Assembly (NCBI GenBank): GCA_018267275.1
Contig: JAFDYV010000009.1
Span: 124,001-188,000, forward strand
Direction: 5' to 3'
DNA length: 64,000 nt
Source: Bacteroidota bacterium
Lineage (GTDB): Bacteria > Bacteroidota > Bacteroidia > Cytophagales > Cyclobacteriaceae
Shown: piece by piece, positions 23,715 to 31,701 of the stretch
Layout: every line of letters starts with the position of its first letter
Position numbering within the stretch: position 1 is the stretch's first letter
Translations under genes and position numbers: made by a program
The notes under the pieces: model-generated
What the model was told of the DNA's origin: nothing
Databases searched by the model: none
Seen by the model: the letters and a program-made list of their open reading frames with translations, nothing else

Positions 23715-25898
23715 TCAATTGGCGTACTCGCTTAAGAACTTAATACGCATCAAACGCACATCGTCTTCAGAAAAATCTGCTAACGATGCCATCGCATCTT
23801 CAATGCTGTCCGTCTCTGAGTTCAAAAAATAATCATACAATTCTTCCTGGCGCGACTCGTCCAGCACTTCGTCAATGTAATAGTCAATGTTCAACTTGGT
23901 GCCAGAGTAGATGATGTTCTCCATTTCGGTGAGCAGTTCTTCAAAGCTCAAAGACTTGGAAGAAGCAATCTCTTCCAAATCAACCTTGCGGTCAACTTGC
24001 TGGATGATGAAAATCTTAATCTTCGACTTGTTGACCGAAGACTTGACCACCACCTCAGAGGCAGTTTCAATGTCATTCTCATCAACATATTTTTGAATCA
24101 GCTCTAAAAACTCTTTCCCAAACTTATTGACTTTGCCCATGCCCACACCATTTACGGAGGCGAGTTCCTCTTTATTGGTGGGATAGGTGGTCGCCATTTC
24201 CTCAAGGGAGGGATCTTGGAAAATCACGTAAGGGGGCAAATCCTTTTCCTTCGCCATTTTTTTGCGAAGTGCTTTCAACATCTCAAACAACTTCACGTCA
24301 TACGACTTGGAGTTGATGACGACTCGCTCAGACGATTCTTCATCTTCGACATCGGTCGTAAAATCATGGTCGCGGGCTAACTCAATCGAATGTGGCTTCT
24401 TCAGGAACGCTTCACCCTTTTTAGTCAAGCGTAGCACCCCAACGTTGTCAATATCTTTTTCTAAGTATTGGTAAATGAGCGCTTGGCGTATCACGCTCTT
24501 CCAAAAATCTTCGTCTTCCGTATCGCCTTTTCCGTACACTGATAAATCAAAATGGCCGTAGCTTTTTACATATTCGTCTTCTACACCGCGAATCACATTC
24601 ACCAAGTGCCCGAGCCCAAACCGCTGATCCGTTTGTTTTACCGCTTCAATGGCCACCTTCACAAAGTCCATCCCTTCAAATCGCTCACGCGGGTTAAGGC
24701 AGTTGTCGCATGCGCCACATGTCTTTTCCGTATATTCTTCACCAAAATAGTGCAGCAACTGCTTTCTCCTGCACACAGGGCTCTCTGCATAAAACTCCAT
24801 CTCCTGCAAAAGAATGCGAGCATTTTCGCGCTCTTGCACAGATTTGTCTTTATTAAACTTTTCTAATTTGTTAAGATCGTTGTGGCTATAAAACATCAGG
24901 CAAACACCTTCTAAACCATCGCGCCCTGCGCGCCCTGTTTCTTGGTAATAGCCTTCCAAAGATTTTGGCACATCATAATGCACCACAAAACGCACATCCG
25001 GTTTATCGATGCCCATACCAAACGCGATGGTGGCCGTGACAATGTCAACTTCTTCATTCAAAAAGTCATCTTGGTTTTTCATGCGCACATCTGGATCTAG
25101 GCCTGCATGATACGGTGCCGCTTTAAAACCATTTACGTTCAATAACTGTGCAATTTCTTCAACCTTCTTTCTGCTGAGGCAGTAAACAATTCCCGATTTG
25201 CCCTTGTGCTCTTTCAAGAATCGAATCAACTGCTTTTTCGTTTCCTTCTTCGGCCTTACCTCGTAGTATAAGTTCTTGCGATTAAATGAAGACACAAAAA
25301 CGTCTGCGTCTTCCATCTGTAAATTTTTCTGAATGTCTAATTGCACTTTGGGCGTAGCAGTTGCCGTGAGGGCGATCACAGGCTTTTCTCCCAATTGAGC
25401 AATCATCGTTTTTATCTTTCGATATTCTGGCCTGAAATCGTGACCCCATTCAGAGATACAGTGCGCCTCATCAATGGCGATAAAACTCACTTTTACTTTC
25501 TGCAAAAACTCGATGTTCTCTTCTTTGTTCAAACTCTCTGGCGCAACGTAAAGAAGTTTTACTAAACCAGACACGCAATCTTTTTTGAGCTTGGTGATTT
25601 CGCCTTTACTTAGAGTTGAATTTAAGAATCGCGCATTTACGCCATACGCATTCATTTGATCGACCTGGTTCTTCATCAGCGCGATCAGAGGTGAAATAAC
25701 GATAGCCAAGCCTTCATTCATCATGGCCGGCAGCTGATAGCAGAGAGACTTACCCGCACCCGTTGGCATAATCACAAATGTGTTTCTACCACTTAGGATG
25801 TTGCGGATGACCGCTTCCTGGTTTCCTCTGAAATTTCCGTAGCCAAATATTTCTTTGAGTTTTGCTTTCAACTCGTCTTTCTCTTCTGCAACAACCAT
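23715..25898 (-). CDS. recQ: ATP-dependent DNA helicase RecQ
   Basis: A 727-residue RecQ helicase for recombination and fork repair. Seen are the N-terminal FGYGNFRGNQEAVI (motif 0), Walker A MPTGAGKSLCYQLPA, the DEAH box IAIDEAHCISEWGHDFR, motif VI YYQETGRAGRDG and four zinc-binding Cys (CRRKQ, then CGACDNC). An RQC winged helix and an HRDC domain follow (PTNKEELASVNGVGMGKVNK). The C-terminal extension, about 100 residues after HRDC, is typical of Bacteroidota RecQ. An upstream gap of about 270 nt separates it from the divergent manC-like gene. Confidence 0.97.
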   Translation of the reverse strand: MVVAEEKDELKAKLKEIFGYGNFRGNQEAVIRNILSGRNTFVIMPTGAGKSLCYQLPAMMNEGLAIVISPLIALMKNQVDQMNAYGVNARFLNSTLSKGEITKLKKDCVSGLVKLLYVAPESLNKEENIEFLQKVKVSFIAIDEAHCISEWGHDFRPEYRKIKTMIAQLGEKPVIALTATATPKVQLDIQKNLQMEDADVFVSSFNRKNLYYEVRPKKETKKQLIRFLKEHKGKSGIVYCLSRKKVEEIAQLLNVNGFKAAPYHAGLDPDVRMKNQDDFLNEEVDIVTATIAFGMGIDKPDVRFVVHYDVPKSLEGYYQETGRAGRDGLEGVCLMFYSHNDLNKLEKFNKDKSVQERENARILLQEMEFYAESPVCRRKQLLHYFGEEYTEKTCGACDNCLNPRERFEGMDFVKVAIEAVKQTDQRFGLGHLVNVIRGVEDEYVKSYGHFDLSVYGKGDTEDEDFWKSVIRQALIYQYLEKDIDNVGVLRLTKKGEAFLKKPHSIELARDHDFTTDVEDEESSERVVINSKSYDVKLFEMLKALRKKMAKEKDLPPYVIFQDPSLEEMATTYPTNKEELASVNGVGMGKVNKFGKEFLELIQKYVDENDIETASEVVVKSSVNKSKIKIFIIQQVDRKVDLEEIASSKSLSFEELLTEMENIIYSGTKLNIDYYIDEVLDESRQEELYDYFLNSETDSIEDAMASLADFSEDDVRLMRIKFLSEYAN

Positions 25899-25963
25899 GT
25901 TATGTGTAGCTTAAATTCTGATGGGTATCTAAATGGAAATTGAATATAATATAAAATGTCGAA

Positions 25964-26089
25964 TTAAACACCAAGTTTTTTACGAACGAGTGTTTTATCA
26001 TAACAAAACGGGCACCTGTAGGTTTTTGTATCAAGTTGAGTTAAAAACATTATTAAAGTGCCTCTGCATGCCAACGATTGCGGCCACAT
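25964..26089 (-). CDS. Possible 41-aa zinc-ribbon-like small protein
   Basis: An open frame from ATG 26089 to TAA encodes 41 residues, beginning MWPQSLACRGTLIMFLTQLD and including YRCPFCYDKTLVRKKLGV. A CPxC pair plus an upstream Cys suggests half of a zinc ribbon. A 7-bp dyad, GCAAGAA-CAAA-TTCTTGC (26097-26114), lies just upstream. The reading is uncertain: the ORF is short and there is no homology evidence. Confidence 0.35.
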   Translation of the reverse strand: MWPQSLACRGTLIMFLTQLDTKTYRCPFCYDKTLVRKKLGV

Positions 26090-26171
26090 AAACGTTGCAA
26101 GAATTTGTTCTTGCCAAGCGTATAATGAACCATTAATTTCGTAGCTTTATTTTTTGACCAAGTCTGGCGGG

Positions 26172-27248
26172 ATGAATCCTAATCTTTATGTAGTGCTGAT
26201 GGCAGGCGGTGTGGGTACACGCTTTTGGCCGTATAGTAGAAATTCAAAACCAAAGCAATTTCTTGATGTGGTTGGCACTGGCAAAACGCTGATACAATCT
26301 ACTTACGACCGCTTTAAAGCAATCTGCCCCGCAGAAAACATTTTGGTGGTAACACATGAAGAGCACCGGAGCATCACCAAACAGCAATTGCCCGAACTAG
26401 CCGACAATCAAATTTTGGCTGAACCGATGCGGAAGAACACGGCCCCGTGCATTTTGTACGCCAGCCAAAAAATCGCGAAACTCAATCGCGATGCAGTAAT
26501 GGTGGTATCCCCGTCTGACCATCTCATTTTAAACGAAGCAGATTTTCAACAGACCATCCTCAAATCGGCCGAGCAAGCCAAGTCGCAAGACAAATTAATT
26601 ACTTTGGGCATCAAGCCTACACGGCCGGAAACAGGCTACGGTTATATTCAATTTATTGATTCAAAAAGTCCGCTAAAAAAAGTAAAGACATTTACCGAAA
26701 AGCCTGAACTCGCACTTGCAAACAAGTTTTTAGAAAGTGGCGATTTTGTGTGGAATGCAGGAATTTTTATTTGGGGTGTTCAAGCCATTATAAAAAGCTT
26801 TGCACAACACTTGCCCGACATGAACGAGATTTTTGAAGAGGTTTCTGAAAAAATTTCAACGCCAGATGAAAAAGCAGCACTTCAAACTGCTTATGCACAG
26901 GTAAAGAACATTTCCATCGACTACGGCATCATGGAAAAAGCAGATAATGTTTTTGTTTGGCTTAGCAACTTTGCCTGGTCCGATTTAGGCTCATGGCTGT
27001 CGCTCTACGAACACTCTGCAAAAGATTCGATGAATAACGTCATCAGCATTGATGCGCTGACCTACGAAACACGCAACTCCATCATCAAAGGCGACAAAGG
27101 AAAACTAGTGGTTGCCCAAGGTTTGAATGGCTACTTAATTGGCGCGTTTGATAATGTGGTGATAGTGTGCGAAAAAGATAAAGAGGATCTCTTCCGCAGA
27201 ATTGTGAATGACATCAAGGCGAAGCCAAATGGAGGCGAGTATTTGTGA
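26172..27248 (+). CDS. manC: Mannose-1-phosphate guanylyltransferase
   Basis: A 358-residue nucleotidyltransferase from ATG 26172; an in-frame TTG at 26154 is less likely. It makes GDP-mannose from GTP and mannose-1-phosphate for glycans. The signature VLMAGGVGTRFWPYSRNSKP is present, followed by VVSPSDHLI, FTEKPELA and GDFVWNAGIFIW, which separates this family from other sugar nucleotidyltransferases. It is the short form without a fused isomerase domain, consistent with the length. The upstream region holds a TAATTTCG box (7 of 8 to TAnnTTTG) about 30 nt before the ATG. Confidence 0.9.
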   Translation: MNPNLYVVLMAGGVGTRFWPYSRNSKPKQFLDVVGTGKTLIQSTYDRFKAICPAENILVVTHEEHRSITKQQLPELADNQILAEPMRKNTAPCILYASQKIAKLNRDAVMVVSPSDHLILNEADFQQTILKSAEQAKSQDKLITLGIKPTRPETGYGYIQFIDSKSPLKKVKTFTEKPELALANKFLESGDFVWNAGIFIWGVQAIIKSFAQHLPDMNEIFEEVSEKISTPDEKAALQTAYAQVKNISIDYGIMEKADNVFVWLSNFAWSDLGSWLSLYEHSAKDSMNNVISIDALTYETRNSIIKGDKGKLVVAQGLNGYLIGAFDNVVIVCEKDKEDLFRRIVNDIKAKPNGGEYL

Positions 27249-27277
27249 TTAGCCCAATTTCTGGTAAGGAGCCGCTG

Positions 27278-28021
27278 CTACTTCTGAAATCCTTTTTGCC
27301 TCACGGCTTCATAAATGGCAATGCCTGCAGCAACTGATACATTCAACGATTCAATTTTTCCTTTGATGGGGATTTTGGCAAGTTTATCCGCTTGCTTCAG
27401 TAATTCGGGCGAAATGCCATCTTCTTCTGATCCCAAAATCAGTGCAACGGGCGTATTCATATCGATGGCAAACAAATGCTCAGAAGCCTTCTCCGTACAA
27501 GCCACTATTTGAATTCCGCTTTGCTTCAAGAGTTGAATCGTTTTCTTCATATCCGCTACGCGACACACCGCCAAATGACTCAGGGCACCGGCAGAGGTTT
27601 TCATTGCATCGCCTGTAATGGGCGCGTTCCCTTTGTCCGCTAATATAATTCCATCCAAATTAGCACACTCGGCTGTGCGCGCTAGTGCGCCAAAGTTGCG
27701 CACATCTGTTACCCGGTCTACAATCAAGAAAAAAGGATCACGTCCTTCACTAAATGCTTTGTCAATGATATTTTCGAGCGATGCGTATTCTATGGCTGAA
27801 AGCACACATATTACGCCTTGATGGTTTTTGCTTGACAGCCGATTTAGTTTTTCTTGCGGAATAAAAGTGTAGGGCGCTTTATACTGCTTGGCCGTGTAAA
27901 CAAGCTCTTTAACGAGGTCGTTTGTTAAACCTGTTTGTATGTAAATTTTTTCAATCTGCCTACCCGATTTGATGGCCTCCATCACTGCGCGGGTGCCAAA
28001 AATCATTTCAGTTTTTTCCAT
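27278..28021 (-). CDS. rlmB: 23S rRNA 2'-O-ribose methyltransferase (RlmB, SpoU family)
   Basis: A 247-residue SPOUT methyltransferase. The N-terminal substrate-binding region starts MIFGTRAVMEAIKSGRQIEK. The SpoU motifs follow: VTDVRNFGALARTAECAN (motif 1), ALILGSEEDGISPELL (motif 2) and ESLNVSVAAGIAIYEA (motif 3). It methylates G2251 in the peptidyl-transferase centre in E. coli; assignment to RlmB rather than another SpoU member rests on the N-terminal domain and length. It converges with the manC-like gene, with 29 nt between stops. Confidence 0.88.
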   Translation of the reverse strand: MEKTEMIFGTRAVMEAIKSGRQIEKIYIQTGLTNDLVKELVYTAKQYKAPYTFIPQEKLNRLSSKNHQGVICVLSAIEYASLENIIDKAFSEGRDPFFLIVDRVTDVRNFGALARTAECANLDGIILADKGNAPITGDAMKTSAGALSHLAVCRVADMKKTIQLLKQSGIQIVACTEKASEHLFAIDMNTPVALILGSEEDGISPELLKQADKLAKIPIKGKIESLNVSVAAGIAIYEAVRQKGFQK

Positions 28022-28127
28022 TCTTTTAAAAGGGGTTAGAATATAGGATTAGGAGTTGAAAGCAATAAGAACAGTAGTTGAACTTACCCGCACTAATTAC
28101 TGCTTACCAATCACCCACTTACAGACA

Positions 28128-29030
28128 TTACCACAACTTAGTGGGATACACACCACCGTTCACCAATTCTTTTATCTTGCCAGAAACCTCTTCTTTATCT
28201 TCTTTGTAGGTGACGCCAAACCAAGTGGTGCCACCGTCTAAGATATGAACCTTACCTAAATTTTGTTTGATGATTTCGTTGGTAAGCAACGCAATGTAAA
28301 ATTCAGCTGACGGGTTCGCTTTGTTGTCGATTGCAAATTGCTGAAACATTTTTTCGGCAACCGAGAAAACACCGGCCTGAAAACCCCAACAGTTCATCGA
28401 AACAGGTAAGTCTGCATGCAATTCGCGATCGCCCGTTTCTTCTTTTGAGATAATCTTGCCATTCTCTTTCACGATTTTCGTCAACTCACTGAGTTTTTTC
28501 AAATATCCCTGCGCATCGCGTTCTTCAGCAACACCGCGCGATACACTGCCGTGTTCTGATAAGACATTCTTTAACGTATAGCCCACCATGGCGTGATCGT
28601 CTGCTCCAGCGGATTGAAAAAATTTGGCGAGCGATGCAAAAGCGTCTTTCCCATAAAAATCATCCGCATTGATTACCGCAAACGGACCATCAATCACTTC
28701 TTTGCCGCACAACATGGCATGCGTGGTGCCCCAGGGTTTTTTTCTTTCCACAGTTCCATATCCCGCTGGCACAAACCTATCCAACGACTGCACCTCGTAA
28801 AAAACTTCTGCTTTGCCCTTTAGTTTCGGTGAGAAAATCTCCTTCACTGTTTCTTTGATTTCATCGCGCACAACAAACACAACGCGGTCAAATCCTGCTC
28901 GCAGCGCATCAAAGAGAGAGTAGTCCATGATGGTTTCGCCATTGGGTCCAAATCCATCAATCTGCTTGATGCCGCCATAGCGGCTGCCCATACCCGCTGC
29001 CATCACCAACAAACTCATTCTCTTTGCCAT
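28128..29030 (-). CDS. NTP-transferase family nucleotidyltransferase
   Basis: About 300 residues with the nucleotidyltransferase signature LLVMAAGMGSRYGGIKQIDG, then PWGTTHAMLCGKEVI and INADDFYGKDAF (metal-binding DD). The family resembles UTP--glucose-1-phosphate uridylyltransferases, but the substrate cannot be assigned. The start may be the ATG at 29018 (MSLLVM), giving 296 residues. It is divergent from the FucP-type transporter gene, with 88 nt between starts. The MFS/SMP-30 context suggests a sugar-related role, by inference. Confidence 0.8.
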   Translation of the reverse strand: MAKRMSLLVMAAGMGSRYGGIKQIDGFGPNGETIMDYSLFDALRAGFDRVVFVVRDEIKETVKEIFSPKLKGKAEVFYEVQSLDRFVPAGYGTVERKKPWGTTHAMLCGKEVIDGPFAVINADDFYGKDAFASLAKFFQSAGADDHAMVGYTLKNVLSEHGSVSRGVAEERDAQGYLKKLSELTKIVKENGKIISKEETGDRELHADLPVSMNCWGFQAGVFSVAEKMFQQFAIDNKANPSAEFYIALLTNEIIKQNLGKVHILDGGTTWFGVTYKEDKEEVSGKIKELVNGGVYPTKLW

Positions 29031-29118
29031 AATTTTTTGAATATTTGGGCGAAACTAAAGAATAATCGCCAACTTACCTGCATAAATAAATTGCCTATTT
29101 ATTAAAACTAGCACACGA

Positions 29119-30381
29119 ATGTCGTCTCCCAAAAACTACATCTACTCAATAACGATCATCGGTATTCTCTTTTTCATTTTTGGGTTTGTAACTTGGCTCA
29201 ATGGCACACTCATCCCTTTTTTAAAACTGGCATGCGACCTCCAATCAGATACCGAAGCATTGTTGGTCACCTTTGCATTTTACATGGCATATTTTTTTCT
29301 GGCTATCCCCTCTTCATTTATTTTAGGCAAAACCGGGTATAAAAAGGGTATGTCATTGGGCCTCGCTATCATGGGCATGGGCGCCCTATTGTTTATACCT
29401 GCTGCCAACACACGAAATTTCTCTCTTTTCCTAACGGGGCTATTTGTACAGGGAATGGGACTTGCACTGTTGCAGACAGCCTCCAATCCCTATATATCTG
29501 TTATTGGCCCGATTGAAAGTGCCGCAAAACGCATAAGTATCATGGGCATTTGCAACAAAGTGGCTGGCGCATTGAGCCCTTTGATTTTGGGTGCTATTGT
29601 GTTGAAAGGCGCATCTGAGATTGAAGGCAAAATAGCCAAAGCAAGCTCGCCCGAGATGCGGGTAGACTTGTTAAACGAATTGGCACAACGAGTGGTAACT
29701 CCGTACTCCATCATGGCGGCAGTGTTGTTTTTGCTCGCAATAATGATTTGGTTTTCCTCGCTGCCCGAAATAGAAGCTACTGCCGACAAATATGTTGAAG
29801 GCCGATCGGAGAAAAAGAGCCTTTTGCAATTCCCTTACTTATGGCTCGGGGTGCTTTGCATTTTTTTATACGTTGGCGTTGAAGTGATGGCGGGCGATGT
29901 GATCGGTACCTATGGCAAGGCAATTGGAATTAGCCTTGACGAAACAAAAGTGTTTACATCCTACACATTGTGGTCGATGGTGGTTGGATACGTAATCGGT
30001 ATCTTCGCTATTCCCAAGTACATCAAACAGCAACAGGCGCTTGCGCTTTCGGCCATTGCTGGTTTATTACTTAGCCTGGGTGTTTTTTTAACCACAGGTT
30101 ATACCTCCATCGTATTCATCGCTTTGCTCGGATTTGCGAATGCGCTCATGTGGCCAGCAATTTTCCCGTTAGCAATTGAGGGCCTCGGCAAGTTTACCAA
30201 ATTCGGGGCAGCCATCCTGATCATGGGCATTGCAGGAGGAGCAGTACTGCCTTTGGTTTATGGTTGGCTGGTGAGTAGCACTACTCCTCCAGCAGCTTTT
30301 TTTTCCATAGTGGCTCCTTGCTATGCCTACATTTTATTTTTCGCTTGGCGCGGACACGCCATCGGAAAGCAAGTTTCTTAA
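29119..30381 (+). CDS. FucP-type sugar:H+ symporter (MFS)
   Basis: A 420-residue, 12-helix major facilitator protein of the FucP group. It shows GFVTWLNGTLIPFLKLACDL near the N-terminus and the helix 2 motif AFYMAYFFLAIPSSFI. The FVQGMGLALLQTASNPYIS motif near residue 115-135 marks glucose/galactose or fucose porters of this group. It sits in the inner membrane. The sugar cannot be decided from sequence. The SMP-30/gluconolactonase gene starts 4 nt after its stop, which points to one sugar uptake/oxidation unit. Confidence 0.88.
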   Translation: MSSPKNYIYSITIIGILFFIFGFVTWLNGTLIPFLKLACDLQSDTEALLVTFAFYMAYFFLAIPSSFILGKTGYKKGMSLGLAIMGMGALLFIPAANTRNFSLFLTGLFVQGMGLALLQTASNPYISVIGPIESAAKRISIMGICNKVAGALSPLILGAIVLKGASEIEGKIAKASSPEMRVDLLNELAQRVVTPYSIMAAVLFLLAIMIWFSSLPEIEATADKYVEGRSEKKSLLQFPYLWLGVLCIFLYVGVEVMAGDVIGTYGKAIGISLDETKVFTSYTLWSMVVGYVIGIFAIPKYIKQQQALALSAIAGLLLSLGVFLTTGYTSIVFIALLGFANALMWPAIFPLAIEGLGKFTKFGAAILIMGIAGGAVLPLVYGWLVSSTTPPAAFFSIVAPCYAYILFFAWRGHAIGKQVS

Positions 30382-30385
30382 CAAC

Positions 30386-31213
30386 ATGCGCTGCATCTGC
30401 TTTGCGTTACTTTTCATCTGCCGCGTTGAAGCTTTTTCGCAGTTACACCAATCGATCGATTTCACTCGAGAGCATCTGTTTACAAACAATATTGAAGGCC
30501 CTTGTTTCCATAAAGGCATATTATACGTGGTGAATTACCAACAAGATGGCACCATCGGTGCGATAAAGCCAGATGGTAGCGTAGCGTTGTTTGTCACCTT
30601 GCCAGCCGGCAGCACGGCCAACGCAATTCAATTTGACAAAGCGGGCAACATGCTGCTTGCTGATTTTACAGGCCACAATATTTTGAAAGTAGACATGCAG
30701 TCAAAAGTTATTTCCGTTTTTGCGCATGATAATCGTTTCAACCAACCAAATGATATGTGCATCAACAAAAAAGGCCAATTGTTCGCTTCTGACCCGAACT
30801 GGAAAGAAGGCAATGGTCAACTGTGGCGCATTGATCTCAACGGCAGTACAAAGCTGCTCAAAGAAAACATGGGCACTACTAACGGAATTACCCTCAGCCC
30901 AGATGAAAAAATTCTATATGTAAACGAGAGTGTGCAAAGAAAAATCTGGGCTTTTGACGTTGACAAAAATGGCGACTTGAGCAATCAGCACTTGTTTGCA
31001 TCGTTCGATGATTACGGATTGGATGGAATGAAATGTGATGCTCGGGGAAATCTGTATATCACCAGGCATGGCAAAGGCACAGTGGCCATTTTTTCAGCTG
31101 ATGGGAAACTACTGAGAGAGATTTCTAAAGGGAAAGGAGCCGAGCAACTTGAATTTTGGAACCGAGAAAAAACCTCGTTGCTACATTACGCTGCAAGACC
31201 GCGGGTGCATTGA
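30386..31213 (+). CDS. Secreted SMP-30/gluconolactonase-family protein
   Basis: A 275-residue protein from ATG 30386, which lies 4 nt after the transporter stop and begins a signal peptide (MRCICFALLFICRVEAFSQ). The upstream frame to 30323 overlaps the transporter and is rejected. Beta-propeller repeats with metal-binding residues are visible: EGPCFHKGILYVVNY, NQPNDMCINKKGQLFASDP, TTNGITLSPDEKILYV and DGMKCDARGNLYI. SMP-30 enzymes hydrolyse sugar lactones with a divalent metal; the substrate is not determined. Location is periplasmic, by the signal. Confidence 0.85.
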   Translation: MRCICFALLFICRVEAFSQLHQSIDFTREHLFTNNIEGPCFHKGILYVVNYQQDGTIGAIKPDGSVALFVTLPAGSTANAIQFDKAGNMLLADFTGHNILKVDMQSKVISVFAHDNRFNQPNDMCINKKGQLFASDPNWKEGNGQLWRIDLNGSTKLLKENMGTTNGITLSPDEKILYVNESVQRKIWAFDVDKNGDLSNQHLFASFDDYGLDGMKCDARGNLYITRHGKGTVAIFSADGKLLREISKGKGAEQLEFWNREKTSLLHYAARPRVH

Positions 31214-31240
31214 GGTTTGGCAACCCGTTAACTATTAGTG

Positions 31241-31621
31241 CTATTTCTTCATCTGCTTAAACTTCAAATACGCGTAGAAAGGAATTACCAACAACGCTCC
31301 GTACAATGCGGGCCGGCCCCATTGGAAAAATGCAATCAGGAACAAGCTCAAGAATAAAATAATGCCAAGGCGCATCAACGTCTCGCTCCCGCTTTGCTGC
31401 GGCTTAGATCTCCTTCTGGCAGCTTGAAATGAACCAGCAATGCGCGAACGATAACCACCCTCCGATGCTTCATTACTCACCACCCCGCGTTCAAGGTCTA
31501 ATTCTTTCTGTATACGCTCCATCCGTTCTTTCATCTCCTCTTTTGCAGGATCGTAGTAACGCGGAATATAATTGAAGCGTTGGTGTTGGGGAGCTTTGGT
31601 GAACAATGAGATGATCTTCAT
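31241..31621 (-). CDS. Conserved hypothetical membrane protein
   Basis: A 126-residue protein with a basic, charged N-terminal half (EEMKERMERIQKELDLERG, then RSRIAGSFQAARRRSK). Two transmembrane helices lie near the C-terminus (about residues 85-101 and 104-120), ending LKFKQMKK. It is probably an inner-membrane hairpin with both ends in the cytoplasm. It is divergent from the GH3/serine hydrolase gene. Function is unknown; no family is recognised. Confidence 0.6.
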   Translation of the reverse strand: MKIISLFTKAPQHQRFNYIPRYYDPAKEEMKERMERIQKELDLERGVVSNEASEGGYRSRIAGSFQAARRRSKPQQSGSETLMRLGIILFLSLFLIAFFQWGRPALYGALLVIPFYAYLKFKQMKK

Positions 31622-31701
31622 AACCCAAGAGATTTATTTTGCGAATTTATCGCTTTCGACTTGCTATTTTTACACACAAACTTACAAAATCAAACGGGCC
31701 G

